A DNA stretch of 64,000 nt from Micromonospora lutea (GCF_016863535.1 NZ_BOPB01000007.1:124001-188000), one strand, 5' to 3'; counted from the first letter of the stretch, positions 27,003 through 35,709 are shown. Notes: generated from the letters alone by a model not told the origin. Numbers and translations: made by a program.

Positions 27003-27029
27003 GCCGGACAGTGGCATGTCCTGTCCGGC
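27003..27029. promoter_or_regulatory. Inverted repeat in the divergent region upstream of the unknown membrane operon
   Basis: GCCGGACAG (27003-27011) and CTGTCCGGC (27021-27029) are perfect 9-bp arms with a 9-base spacer. The dyad lies 25 bases before the start of the rightward three-gene operon and about 90 bases before the leftward phosphodiesterase. It is either an operator or an untranslated-leader hairpin. Confidence 0.5.
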
Positions 27030-27054
27030 CGCCACCGGCGACACTGTCGCTGTG

Positions 27055-27738
27055 ATGGTGTGGACGGATCCTGCACGGCGGCGCACCGAGAAGCTCCCAC
27101 CGCCCGCGGCGCTGATCTCCCGTCCGGTGCACCCGCTACCGGCGCGCGTCACGGCGCCGACCCGCACGGCGCCCCGCACGGCGACCCGGAGCGTCCCGAG
27201 CGGCTTCGTCACGGTCCTGTTCACGACGCTGACCGTCGGCAGCCCCTGGGGATTCGAGACGCTCCACGAGTTGAGTGGGGCGCTGCCCCACACCGACAAC
27301 CCGGTCGGGATCGCCACCGCCATGCTCGACGCGATGCTGCTGGGCCTGTCGTGGCTGCGTTGGGGCAACCTGGGCACCACGGAGCTGCCCTCCACCTACC
27401 TGCTGGCCCAGAACATCCAGGTGGCGCTGTTCCTGTTGATCCTGCTGGTGCTGCTGCGCCGGCTGGCCGCCGGGGTCGCCCCGCCGCAGGCGTACCGGTT
27501 CCTCGGCGCGCTCGGCGCCACCGTCGTGGCGGCGGCACTGGCCATGATCGGCGGCGCCGTCGCGCACATGGCCGTCGACACCGGCGTCTACGTCGGTTCG
27601 GCGATGCGCGGGGAACTGCTCACCGAACTGGCCCGGGCCCTGCTGTGCGGTCTCGTGGTGGGTCTGCTGCTGGCCGTGGTGTCGATCCAACGGTCCCGGT
27701 GGCGACCGGCCTTCCCCGGCCTGGAAGAAGGAAACTGA
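27055..27738 (+). CDS. Four-helix membrane protein of unknown function (operon gene 1)
   Basis: 227 residues. After about 45 Pro/Arg/Thr-rich residues come about four hydrophobic helices: FVTVLFTTLTVG, IQVALFLLILLVLL, ATVVAAALAMIGGAVAHMAV and ALLCGLVVGLLLAVVS. The layout loosely resembles small DUF2975-type membrane proteins, but I cannot assign a family. ATG 27055 has no clear ribosome binding site, so a leaderless or weakly translated message is possible. The stop is one base before the next start, so it is cotranscribed with the 576-residue membrane protein. Confidence 0.75.
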   Translation: MVWTDPARRRTEKLPPPAALISRPVHPLPARVTAPTRTAPRTATRSVPSGFVTVLFTTLTVGSPWGFETLHELSGALPHTDNPVGIATAMLDAMLLGLSWLRWGNLGTTELPSTYLLAQNIQVALFLLILLVLLRRLAAGVAPPQAYRFLGALGATVVAAALAMIGGAVAHMAVDTGVYVGSAMRGELLTELARALLCGLVVGLLLAVVSIQRSRWRPAFPGLEEGN

Positions 27739-27739
27739 C

Positions 27740-29470
27740 ATGGTGATCCGGCAGGCCACCGGCGCGGATCCGACGGACGTCACCAGCGAGGCCACCCGAT
27801 ATCTGTGTGTGGCGGCGCACACCGATGACACGTTCGTCGAGTCGGCCCTGGCCGAGGTCTTCGACGACGAGTTGCGGGCGGTGGCGCCCTCGGTCGGCTT
27901 CGACCTGACCACCGTGCTGCGGCACTGCCTCGACGCCCGCCAACGACGCATCCGTCGGGACATCGGCCTGGTGATCGCCGGGAGCCTGGCGTTGCTGCTG
28001 GCGCCGCTGTGGACGCTGCTGGTCGCGGCGGTGCTGGCGATGGGCATGTCACTGTCCCGGATCAACCGGCACGGCCCGCTCGGTCCGCTCGGCCCACTCG
28101 GTCCGCTCGCACCGGTCCTGGCACTGGTGGCGGTCACCGTGGCGTCGCTGTGGCTGTTGACCCCGTTCACCCGGGTCGACACCCACGAGGACAGCCCGCT
28201 CAGCTGGATCTTCGGTATGCCATGGCTGGCGTTGCTGGCCGGGATGATCGCGTACCTGATCCTCGTGATGCACCTGCTGGGCACCCGGCAGCTACTGGTG
28301 CAGCGGCTCCGTCGCGGACACTTCCGGCCCACGGCGGCAGAGACCGACCCGGTGCCGCAGCGCTACGCCGCTCGCCTGGCGATGCTCGACACGGCCCAGC
28401 ACGGCAACGTGACGATCTACAGCGGCTACACCCCGTTCGTCGGACACGGCGCCCCGGTGGCCGGCTGGTCGTTCGCCCTGCCGATCCAGCGCGCCGAGCA
28501 GCGCCTCATCGAGTCGTCGACCAGCGTCGCCGAAGACGACGCGGACCCCACCGTACGGTTCGCCGTGGTGGATCTGATCGACCACGTGCGGCAGCGGCTG
28601 GCGGCGATCCGCCTCGACCCGGCCGGCGATGCCGAGCTGAATCCGGAACGGCTCGCCGGGCTGGTGCTGGAGGATCGCGTCTTCGTCCACGGCGGCCTGC
28701 TGACCGACGATCCGCAGTTGCTGCCCGACCGCGGTCGGATGCCCCGGCAGAGTTGGTCCGACGAGCGGTTGCGGACGGTCGCCAGCCGGCCGCAGGGCGC
28801 CGCCCGGCACTACCTGTGCGCCCTGGTGCCGTCCTGGGGCGGCGAGGTGGTGGCCTGCACGTTCCTGCACTTCTCCACCGATGGCCGGGTGCTGTACCTG
28901 GAGTGCGCCCGGACCCTGCTGGAGCCGCCCCGCATCGAGTATCACGACGTCGACAGACTGACCGAGTGGATCCCGGTACGCCAGTTCGTCCAGTTGTTCA
29001 CCGCCGCCGCCGAGCAGTTGACGCGTACCGCCTTCGGCGCGCCGACGCGGCTGGTACGCGACGGGGCCCGGGTGCTGCGTCACCGGATCCGGCAGGCGCG
29101 GTCACGCCGGATGGCCCGTGAGGATCTCGGCTACGACTACGGTGCGCGGGCCGGGGTGCGGGAGATGGCCACCGGGACCACCTACCACAACTACTTCCAG
29201 GTGCTCGACGCCGCGAAGCACCTGAAAGTCGTCGAGCGTCACGTGTTGGCGGGCATCGTCGACTTCCTGGAGGACAGGGGAGTGGACACCGCCGAGTTCC
29301 GCACCCGGCAAACCATGATCCTGAACCAGGGTGTGATCCAGACCGGTGGCCTCAGCGTCGTCGGTAACCAGGCGGTGGGTACCGGCGCGCGGGCCGAGCA
29401 GCAGAGCACCACCGAGCCGCCGACGCCGCAGGGCACGAGCCGCCGACCCGACGCCGGGAGGCCGTCGTGA
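27740..29470 (+). CDS. Membrane protein with a C-terminal Gly/Asn/Gln motif (operon gene 2)
   Basis: 576 residues of unrecognised family. Residues 1-70 are soluble; about 72-185 hold four hydrophobic helices, with an in-frame GPL tandem repeat between helices 2 and 3. About 195-500 form a large cytoplasmic-looking domain (YAARLAMLDTAQHGNVTIYS, GYTPFVGHG, PVAGWSFALPIQ). Near the C terminus the segment starting ILNQGVIQTGG and ending VGNQAVGTGA closely matches the N terminus of the next protein. The shared tail suggests homotypic contact between the two products (inference). ATG 27740 follows the previous stop by one base. Confidence 0.8.
   Translation: MVIRQATGADPTDVTSEATRYLCVAAHTDDTFVESALAEVFDDELRAVAPSVGFDLTTVLRHCLDARQRRIRRDIGLVIAGSLALLLAPLWTLLVAAVLAMGMSLSRINRHGPLGPLGPLGPLAPVLALVAVTVASLWLLTPFTRVDTHEDSPLSWIFGMPWLALLAGMIAYLILVMHLLGTRQLLVQRLRRGHFRPTAAETDPVPQRYAARLAMLDTAQHGNVTIYSGYTPFVGHGAPVAGWSFALPIQRAEQRLIESSTSVAEDDADPTVRFAVVDLIDHVRQRLAAIRLDPAGDAELNPERLAGLVLEDRVFVHGGLLTDDPQLLPDRGRMPRQSWSDERLRTVASRPQGAARHYLCALVPSWGGEVVACTFLHFSTDGRVLYLECARTLLEPPRIEYHDVDRLTEWIPVRQFVQLFTAAAEQLTRTAFGAPTRLVRDGARVLRHRIRQARSRRMAREDLGYDYGARAGVREMATGTTYHNYFQVLDAAKHLKVVERHVLAGIVDFLEDRGVDTAEFRTRQTMILNQGVIQTGGLSVVGNQAVGTGARAEQQSTTEPPTPQGTSRRPDAGRPS
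28073..28108 (+). repeat. Tandem 9-base repeat encoding (Gly-Pro-Leu) x4
   Basis: Four near-identical 9-base units encode Gly-Pro-Leu four times, in a loop between membrane helices 2 and 3 of the 576-residue protein. Wobble bases differ between units (CTC/CCG against CCC), which argues for an old or selected repeat rather than very recent slippage. Confidence 0.8.
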
Positions 29471-29832
29471 CCACGTCCGACAACTCGATCAACTTCGGGG
29501 TTCAGCAGTCCGGTGGGGTGAGCCAGGTCGGCAACCAGGCGGTGGGGCCGGGGGCACACGCGGTCGGTGGGTCGCTGTGGGCCACGGCGCCGGGGGTGGA
29601 CGTGCCGGCCCTGGTCGCCCAGTTGGTGCAGACCCTCGACCGGCACCGCGACGAACTGCCGGAGCAGGCGCGGGCGGTGGCCGCCGAACTGCGCGCCCAC
29701 CTGGCTCAGCCGGACCCGCACCCGGCCCGGGTGACGGCGCTGTTGCAGCGGCTGGCGGCGCTGGCGGCACCCGTGGCACCGGTGGCCTCGGCCGTGACCG
29801 AGGTACTGCGGGCGGTGCAGCAGGCGACCTGA
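29467..29832 (+). CDS. Small protein with an N-terminal motif matching gene 2's tail (operon gene 3)
   Basis: 121 residues. Residues 6-34 (beginning NSINFGVQQSGG and ending VGNQAVGPGAHAVG) match the C-terminal segment of the upstream membrane protein at about 17 of 26 positions. The rest (about 40-121) is Ala/Leu-rich alpha-helical (VPALVAQLVQTLDRHRDEL, then AVAAELRAHL). GTG start overlaps the upstream stop by four bases. Short Gly/Asn/Gln segments of this kind resemble bacterial amyloid-signalling or RHIM-like motifs, but that is inference. No known family recognised. Confidence 0.75.
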   Translation: MTTSDNSINFGVQQSGGVSQVGNQAVGPGAHAVGGSLWATAPGVDVPALVAQLVQTLDRHRDELPEQARAVAAELRAHLAQPDPHPARVTALLQRLAALAAPVAPVASAVTEVLRAVQQAT

Positions 29833-29834
29833 GC

Positions 29835-30614
29835 TCAGCCGGCGGCCCGGTGGCGCCGGTGTGCGCGGCTGGTGTCGACCGGCCGGCCGGGGTCGACGTG
29901 GCGGGGCCGGTCCGGTTCGTCCGGGCGCAGTGGGGCCAGGGTGTCGGTGAGCGCGTCGATGATCCGGTCGGTGGCCCGCCGGGCCGCGCCGGGTGCGGCG
30001 TGGGTCAGGTCGTCCAGTTCCACCGGGTCACCGAAGTGCACCCGCACGGTGGGTCGGCGCACCAGCGCCCGGGCGATGCCGCGCAGCATTCCCTTGGGCG
30101 CGCGGTAGGGCAGCACCTCGTGCGATCCCCACTGGGCCACCGGGATGACGGGTGCGCCACTGGCCAGGGCCAGCCGGGCGGCGCCGGTCTTGCCGCGTTC
30201 GGGCCAGATGCCCGGGTCGAGGCCGATGCGCCCCTCCGGGTACACCAGGATCGGTGCGCCGGCGGCGACCGCGGTGGCGGCGGCGTCCAGGGCCCGGTGC
30301 ACGCCGTTGGTGCCCCGGTCGACGCGGATGTGCCCGGCGCTGCGCATCGCGGCGCCGATCAGCGGGGCACGGAACAGTCCGCCGGTGGCCATGATCCTGG
30401 GCGCCAGCCGGCGGGCCCGGCAGGCCGCGGCGAGCACGATCGGGTCGAACGGGCTGATGTGGTTGGCGGCCAGGATCAGCGGCCCGCCACGCAGCCGGGC
30501 CGGGATGTCGCCGGTGACCTCCAGCCGGGCCAGCATCCCGACGACGACACGGGCCAGCAGCAGCGCCGCGCGCCAGATCAGTGGCGGACGCCAGGGGGAG
30601 TGGGCTGCTTCCAT
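29835..30614 (-). CDS. 1-acyl-glycerol-3-phosphate acyltransferase (PlsC-like)
   Basis: 259 residues. Acyltransferase box I is ANHISPFDPIVL (H-x4-D), box III is ILVYPEGRIG and box IV PVIPVAQWG. It transfers an acyl chain to lysophosphatidate or a related acceptor at the inner membrane. ATG 30612-30614 is chosen; the frame runs open to 30728 but that stretch is Arg/His-rich and lacks family similarity. Convergent with the unknown operon: the two stops are 2 bases apart. Confidence 0.92.
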   Translation of the reverse strand: MEAAHSPWRPPLIWRAALLLARVVVGMLARLEVTGDIPARLRGGPLILAANHISPFDPIVLAAACRARRLAPRIMATGGLFRAPLIGAAMRSAGHIRVDRGTNGVHRALDAAATAVAAGAPILVYPEGRIGLDPGIWPERGKTGAARLALASGAPVIPVAQWGSHEVLPYRAPKGMLRGIARALVRRPTVRVHFGDPVELDDLTHAAPGAARRATDRIIDALTDTLAPLRPDEPDRPRHVDPGRPVDTSRAHRRHRAAG

Positions 30615-30745
30615 CAGCGGGACATGGTCGCACGACCGGCGCGGGCCGGGGCGGCCAGGGCGGGCCGCACGGTAGAGGTGAGCAGGGTCATCGGTTCCGG
30701 TCCGATGCCTGCCACCCACCCTCACCAACCCACTTACGACGCCCT

Positions 30746-30771
30746 GTAGTATTTACTACGTCTCGTAGTAA
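30746..30771. promoter_or_regulatory. Nested palindromic operator before cydA, BlaI/MecI-like half-sites
   Basis: TTACTACG and CGTAGTAA (30753-30760 and 30764-30771) are perfect 8-bp arms around TCT. A second dyad, GTAGT and ACTAC (30746-30750 and 30755-30759), overlaps the left arm. GTAGTA/TACTAC half-sites are the kind bound by BlaI/MecI/CopY-family repressors in actinobacteria. The site lies 20 bases ahead of the cydA start and probably covers the promoter. Confidence 0.65.
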
Positions 30772-30790
30772 GAATGGCTGGGGGTTGCAG

Positions 30791-32206
30791 GTGGACGCGT
30801 TGGACGTCGCCCGCTGGCAGTTCGGTGTCACCACCGTCTACCACTTTCTCTTCGTACCGCTGACCATCGGCCTGTCCGTCCTGGTCGCCATCCTTCAGAC
30901 ACTCTGGCACCGCACCGGGGACGAGAAGTACCTCAAGCTCACCAGGTTCTACGGCAAGCTCTTCCTGATCAACTTCGCCATGGGCGTGGTCACCGGCATC
31001 GTGCAGGAATTCCAGTTCGGCATGAACTGGAGCGACTACTCCCGCTTCGTCGGCGACATCTTCGGCGCCCCCCTGGCCATCGAGGCCCTGGTCGCCTTCT
31101 TCCTCGAATCCACCTTCATCGGCCTGTGGATCTTCGGATGGGACCGCCTGCCCGCCCGCCTGCACCTGGCCACCATCTGGGCCGCCGCCATCGGCACCAA
31201 CCTCTCGGCGTACTTCATCCTCGCCGCGAACTCGTTCATGCAGAACCCGGTCGGCTACCGCTACAACCCGGACACCGGCCGGGCCGAACTGACCGACTTC
31301 GTCGCCGTGCTCACCAACAAGGTCGCCCTGATCACCTTCCCGCACACCATCGCCGGCGCCTTCCTGGTCGCCGGCTCGCTGCTGGTGGCCGTCGCCCTGT
31401 GGCACCTGATCCGCAACCGCGACAGCACCGACACCCCCGCCTACCGCTTCGCGGCGCGCTTCGGCGCCTGGGTCACCCTGATCGCCGCCGGAGCCGTCGT
31501 CATCACCGGCGACATCCAAGGCAAAATCATGACCGAGGTGCAGCCCATGAAGATGGCCGCCGCCGAGGGCCTCTACCAGACCGAGAGCCCCGCCCCCTTC
31601 TCCGTCCTCACCATCGGCAGCCTCGACGGCAGCCGCGAACTGTTCGCCCTCAAGATCCCCTACCTGCTGTCCTACCTGGGCACCGGCGACCCCAACGGCA
31701 CTGTGCACGGCATCAACGACCTCCAGGCCCTCTACAGCGCCCAGTACGGCCCCGGCAGCTACACCCCGATCATCCCGGTCACCTACTGGAGCTTCCGCTT
31801 CATGATCGGATTCGGGCTCGCCGCCGCCGCCATCGCCCTGCTCGTCCTCTGGACCCAACGCAAGGGCCGCGCCATCCCCGACAACCGATGGCTGCTGCGC
31901 GCCGGCCTGGCCATGCCCATCCTGCCGCTGCTGGCCAACTCCTTCGGCTGGATCTTCACCGAGATGGGCCGCCAACCCTGGATCGTCTTCGGCGAGATGC
32001 TCACCCGCGACGGCGTGTCCCGCAGCGTCTCCCTCACCGAAGTCCTCACCAGCTTCACCGCCTTCACCCTCATCTACGCCGTCCTCGCCGTCATCGAGGT
32101 GAAACTGCTGATCCGCTACGCCAAGGCCGGCGTACCCGACGTCACCCCACCACCCGAACCCGACGACACCGACGACGCCGAGCGCCCGCTCGCCTTCGCC
32201 TACTGA
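30791..32206 (+). CDS. cydA: Cytochrome bd ubiquinol oxidase subunit I
   Basis: 471 residues with about nine membrane helices. Starts VDALDVARWQFGVTTVYHF, carrying the conserved His ligand (haem b595). The block GRAELTDFVAVL, KVALITFPHTIAGAFLVAGS and MKMAAAEGLYQTE contains the haem b558 ligands and quinol-loop start. GWIFTEMGRQPW is the GRQPW signature. Terminal oxidase with high oxygen affinity, not proton pumping. GTG 30791 gives the canonical N terminus; TTG 30785 is an alternative. Followed by cydB after 15 bases. No cydD/cydC seen downstream. Confidence 0.97.
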   Translation: MDALDVARWQFGVTTVYHFLFVPLTIGLSVLVAILQTLWHRTGDEKYLKLTRFYGKLFLINFAMGVVTGIVQEFQFGMNWSDYSRFVGDIFGAPLAIEALVAFFLESTFIGLWIFGWDRLPARLHLATIWAAAIGTNLSAYFILAANSFMQNPVGYRYNPDTGRAELTDFVAVLTNKVALITFPHTIAGAFLVAGSLLVAVALWHLIRNRDSTDTPAYRFAARFGAWVTLIAAGAVVITGDIQGKIMTEVQPMKMAAAEGLYQTESPAPFSVLTIGSLDGSRELFALKIPYLLSYLGTGDPNGTVHGINDLQALYSAQYGPGSYTPIIPVTYWSFRFMIGFGLAAAAIALLVLWTQRKGRAIPDNRWLLRAGLAMPILPLLANSFGWIFTEMGRQPWIVFGEMLTRDGVSRSVSLTEVLTSFTAFTLIYAVLAVIEVKLLIRYAKAGVPDVTPPPEPDDTDDAERPLAFAY

Positions 32207-32221
32207 CCTGCGGAGCCCGCC

Positions 32222-33220
32222 GTGGAACTGACCACCATCTGGTTTCTCCTCGTCGCCGTGCTGTTCACCGGCTACTTCATCCTCGAAGGCTTCGACTTCG
32301 GCGTCGGCATGCTGCTGCCCGTACTCGGCCGCGACGACAAGGAACGCCGCGTCATGATCAACACCATCGGGCCGGTCTGGGACGGCAACGAGGTCTGGCT
32401 GATCACCGCCGGCGGCGCCATGTTCGCCGCCTTCCCCGAGTGGTACGCCACCCTCTTCTCCGGCTTCTACCTGCCCCTGCTGCTCATCCTGCTGGCCCTG
32501 ATCGCCCGAGGCGTCGCCTTCGAATACCGCCACAAGCGACCCGAGGCAACCTGGAAACGCCGCTGGGACAACGCCATCGTCATCGGCTCACTCGTCCCAG
32601 CCATCCTGTGGGGCGTCGCCTTCGCCAACATCCTGCGCGGCGTACCCCTGGACGCCGACCACGAGTACGTCGGCGGACTACTCAACCTGCTCAACCCGTA
32701 CGCCCTGCTCGGTGGCGCGACCACCGCGACACTGTTCGCCACCCACGGCGCCGTCTTCATCGCCCTCAAGACCATCGGCGACATCCGCGACCGCGCCGCC
32801 GCGCTCGCCGTGCGCCTGGGCATCGCCGCGACAGTCCTCACGGTGACCTTCCTGAGCTGGACGCTGACCATCCGCTCCAGCACCGCCGCAGTCGTGCTCG
32901 CCGCCGCCGCCGCGCTCGCCCTGCTCGGCGGTCTCGCCGCCGCCACGGTACGCCGCGAAGGCTGGGCGTTCACCGGCACCGCCACCGCGATCGGCCTGGC
33001 CGTCGCCACCCTGTTCACCGCCCTCTTCCCGAACGTGCTGCCCTCCACACTGGACCCGGCCGGCACGCTCACCGCCACCAACGCCGCCTCCACCCCCTAC
33101 ACCCTCACGATCATGACGTGGGTGGCGGTCTTCTTCACCCCGATCGTGCTGGCCTACCAAGGCTGGACGTACTGGGTGTTCCGCAAGCGCATCGGCGTCG
33201 CCCACATCCCGCAACACTGA
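32222..33220 (+). CDS. cydB: Cytochrome bd ubiquinol oxidase subunit II
   Basis: 332 residues with about eight to nine membrane helices. Family signature near the N terminus: FILEGFDFGVGMLLPVLGRD, then RRVMINTIGPVWDGNEVWLI. It forms the CydAB heterodimer in the cytoplasmic membrane. GTG start 15 bases after the cydA stop, so cotranscribed and under the same palindromic operator. Length is normal for the family. Confidence 0.97.
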   Translation: MELTTIWFLLVAVLFTGYFILEGFDFGVGMLLPVLGRDDKERRVMINTIGPVWDGNEVWLITAGGAMFAAFPEWYATLFSGFYLPLLLILLALIARGVAFEYRHKRPEATWKRRWDNAIVIGSLVPAILWGVAFANILRGVPLDADHEYVGGLLNLLNPYALLGGATTATLFATHGAVFIALKTIGDIRDRAAALAVRLGIAATVLTVTFLSWTLTIRSSTAAVVLAAAAALALLGGLAAATVRREGWAFTGTATAIGLAVATLFTALFPNVLPSTLDPAGTLTATNAASTPYTLTIMTWVAVFFTPIVLAYQGWTYWVFRKRIGVAHIPQH

Positions 33221-33272
33221 CGGACGTAACATCGTCCACAGCACGCCGTCACCGCGACCGGAAAGACCGACC

Positions 33273-33740
33273 ATGGCCCGCGCGCACCACTACGCCACCA
33301 CCGTCACCTGGACCGGCAACCTCGGCACCGGCACCAGCGGCTACCGCGACTACCGACGCGAACACGAGGTCACCACCGACGGCCGGGCGCCCATCGCCGG
33401 CAGCTCCGACCCCACCTTCCGGGGCGATCCGACCCGCTGGAACCCGGAACAACTCCTGCTGGCCTCGCTGTCCCAGTGCCACATGCTCGCCTACCTGCAC
33501 CTGTGCGCCGACAAAGGCGTCGTCGTGACCGACTACGTCGACCACGCCACCGCCACCATGACCACCGACAACACCGGAAACGGGCGCTTCACCGAGGTGA
33601 CGCTGCGCCCCCGGGTCACCGTCACCGACCCCGCCACCGCCGACCTGGCCACCGCCCTGCACGACGAAGCCCACCACACCTGCTTCATCGCCAACTCGGT
33701 CAACTTCCCGGTCCGCCACGACCCCGTCACCACCACCTGA
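33273..33740 (+). CDS. OsmC-family peroxide reductase-like protein
   Basis: 155 residues. OsmC fold with WNPEQLLLASLSQCHMLAYL, containing the first redox Cys, and HHTCFIANSVNFPV with the second. These reduce organic or lipid hydroperoxides in the cytosol. It lies 52 bases after cydB in the same direction, so it may belong to the same transcript and protect against peroxide when the bd oxidase is used (inference). Confidence 0.92.
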   Translation: MARAHHYATTVTWTGNLGTGTSGYRDYRREHEVTTDGRAPIAGSSDPTFRGDPTRWNPEQLLLASLSQCHMLAYLHLCADKGVVVTDYVDHATATMTTDNTGNGRFTEVTLRPRVTVTDPATADLATALHDEAHHTCFIANSVNFPVRHDPVTTT

Positions 33741-33793
33741 CCCGCACGATCAAACTCGGTGGACAGCAGCACCACGACCGCTATCGTCGACCG

Positions 33794-34960
33794 GTGCCCG
33801 ACGTGCGTGAGCTCACCCCCGACGATCTGGACGACGCCTGGCAGCTCAGCCGGCTGGCCTTCGGCTACGACCCGCAGCCACCCCCACCACCGCCCACCGC
33901 CGGCCGCACCAGCTACGGCGCGTTCGACCCGGCCGGGCAGCTCATCGGAAAGGCCGTCGACCTGCACGACGAGCAGTGGTGGAGCGGACACGTGGTACCC
34001 GCCGCCGACGTCGCCGGTGTCGTCGTCGCGGCCGAGGCACGCGGCACCGGAGTGGCCCGCGCCCTGCTGACCACACTGCTGCGCGGCGCCCACGACCGAG
34101 GCGCCGCGGTCAGCGCCTTGTTCCCCACCACCGCCGCCCCCTACCGTGCCTGCGGCTGGGAGGTCTGCGGTCAGCTGCGCACCCTCGACCTGCCCACCGA
34201 GGCCCTACCCCGGCACCGGCGCGACCCTCGACTGACCGTCCGCGCCGGCACCGTCGCCGACCTGCCCGCCACCGTCGAGCTGTACCGACGCGTCGCCCAC
34301 CACCGCAACGGCCTGCTCACCCGCACCCACCGCCGGTTCACCACCACCGACGACCTGCCGTACGACGGACTCACCCTCGTCGAACACGACAGCCGCCTGG
34401 TCGGCTACGCCGGCTGGAACCGGGGCAGCGGCTACGGCCCCGACGCAGTGCTCACCGTCGAGGACATCCTCGCCACCACCACCGAGGCCGCCCGCGCTCT
34501 GGTCGACGTGCTCGCCCACTGGAACAGCGTCACCCCGACACTGCGACTGACCCTGCTACCCGACGACGCCGTCAGCGCCCACCTGCCACTGGAACGCGCC
34601 CGCGAACACGAACGCGACGCCTGGATGCACCGACCCGTCGACATCGTCCGCGCCGTGCAGGCCCGGGGCTGGCCCGCCCACACCCGTGGCCAGGTCACCT
34701 TCGCGCTCACCGACGAACTCGCCGACTGGAACACCGGCACCTGGCACCTCACCGTCGCCGACGGCCAGGCCGAACTGCGCCGCAGCACCGCCGAGGCCCA
34801 CCTGCACCTGACCGTACGCGGCTTCGCCCGCCTCTACACCGGCACCGCCACCGCCCGAGCCCTCGCCGAAACCGGTCTGCTCCACCACAGCACACCCGAC
34901 CCGAGCGCCCTGGACCTGCTCGCCGCCGGACCCACCGCCCACCTCGTCGACTACTTCTGA
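33794..34960 (+). CDS. Eis-like GNAT acetyltransferase
   Basis: 388 residues, the size of enhanced-intracellular-survival (Eis) proteins. It has an N-terminal GNAT domain with acetyl-CoA loop VVVAAEARGTGVARALLTTL, then FPTTAAPYRACGWEVCG. A second GNAT-like domain and a C-terminal sterol-carrier-like domain (about 285-388) end in LVDYF, the free carboxylate typical of Eis. Eis enzymes acetylate amines of aminoglycosides or proteins at several positions. GTG 33794 is chosen because it yields the standard start VPDVRELTPDDLDDAW. Confidence 0.88.
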   Translation: MPDVRELTPDDLDDAWQLSRLAFGYDPQPPPPPPTAGRTSYGAFDPAGQLIGKAVDLHDEQWWSGHVVPAADVAGVVVAAEARGTGVARALLTTLLRGAHDRGAAVSALFPTTAAPYRACGWEVCGQLRTLDLPTEALPRHRRDPRLTVRAGTVADLPATVELYRRVAHHRNGLLTRTHRRFTTTDDLPYDGLTLVEHDSRLVGYAGWNRGSGYGPDAVLTVEDILATTTEAARALVDVLAHWNSVTPTLRLTLLPDDAVSAHLPLERAREHERDAWMHRPVDIVRAVQARGWPAHTRGQVTFALTDELADWNTGTWHLTVADGQAELRRSTAEAHLHLTVRGFARLYTGTATARALAETGLLHHSTPDPSALDLLAAGPTAHLVDYF

Positions 34961-34963
34961 CCG

Positions 34964-35002
34964 GTGGCCCGGCCACGACGGCTGTCCGCGCGGCCGGGCC
35001 AC
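34964..35002. terminator. Bidirectional terminator hairpin
   Basis: GTGGCCCGGCC (34964-34974) and GGCCGGGCCAC (34992-35002) form a perfect 11-bp stem over 17 bases. It lies between the convergent stops of the Eis-like gene and the coiled-coil protein gene. Confidence 0.6.
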
Positions 35003-35010
35003 GCGCCGGC

Positions 35011-35709
35011 TCAGCCCGCCTCGCGCAACTCCGCCAGCCGGGCCTCGATCTCCGCCAGCTCCGCCCGCAACTTCTCCGCCTGCCGCTCCGCCTCGGACCG
35101 CTCCGCGGCCAGGATCTGCTCCACCGCCTCCTGCACCCCCGGCACATCCACCAGCGCCACCATCCGCAGCGCCTCCGCCGGCTTGAGCACGTACGGCTTG
35201 GCCAGCACCTTGCCACCCTGCTGCGCAGCCACCGTCCACTCACCGTCGGCGTAGGCCAACGTGACCGTCAACCCCGCCGGCCCCTTCGGCTTCGCCGCCT
35301 TCACCGCCCGCCGAGCCGGCCTGGCCTCCGTCTTCGGCTCCACCGTCTCCACCTTCGACTCCTCCCGACGCGGCTGCTCCTGCGGCACCCGGTCCAACAC
35401 GAACTCCGGCGTCGCCACCGCCGGCTCGGCCGGCGTCGACTCCACCTTCGGCTCCGCCGGCCGACGACCCGCGCCCTTGGGCGCCAACGCCACGTCAGCG
35501 GGGGAGAAGGGCAACTCGTCACGCCCGAACCGCACCACCACGAACTCGTCGGAGGCCACCGGATCGGCCAACTCCACCACCTGACCCAACTGCCCGGCGA
35601 TCTGACCAGCCGCCGCCGTGAACACCACCTTCGGTTTACGCCCCGCGGCCAACGCCTCCCGGATGCCGCGCACCTCGTCCTCGGACAATCCCTGACCAGC
35701 GGCACCCAT
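35011..35709 (-). CDS. Conserved actinobacterial protein with a C-terminal coiled coil, function unknown
   Basis: 232 residues. Residues 1-75 form a small folded domain (GLSEDEVRGIREALAAGRKP, then VVRFGRDELPFSPADVAL). Residues 80-150 are a Pro/Glu/Lys/Ala-rich linker. About 150-190 is a second small domain (GLTVTLAYADGEWTVAAQQG). The C terminus is a charged heptad helix (ERSEAERQAEKLRAELAEIE). No signal or membrane segment. I do not recognise a function; the layout suggests a scaffolding or nucleic-acid-associated protein. Confidence 0.8.
   Translation of the reverse strand: MGAAGQGLSEDEVRGIREALAAGRKPKVVFTAAAGQIAGQLGQVVELADPVASDEFVVVRFGRDELPFSPADVALAPKGAGRRPAEPKVESTPAEPAVATPEFVLDRVPQEQPRREESKVETVEPKTEARPARRAVKAAKPKGPAGLTVTLAYADGEWTVAAQQGGKVLAKPYVLKPAEALRMVALVDVPGVQEAVEQILAAERSEAERQAEKLRAELAEIEARLAELREAG

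Noticed and set aside
28073..28108. Possible CRISPR-like or minisatellite array
   Set aside because: Four 9-base units in frame encode Gly-Pro-Leu inside a membrane protein, with no spacers.
30734..32533. 599-residue leftward open frame
   Set aside because: Antisense to cydA/cydB and composed of Gly/Asp/Glu/Val-rich low-complexity sequence.
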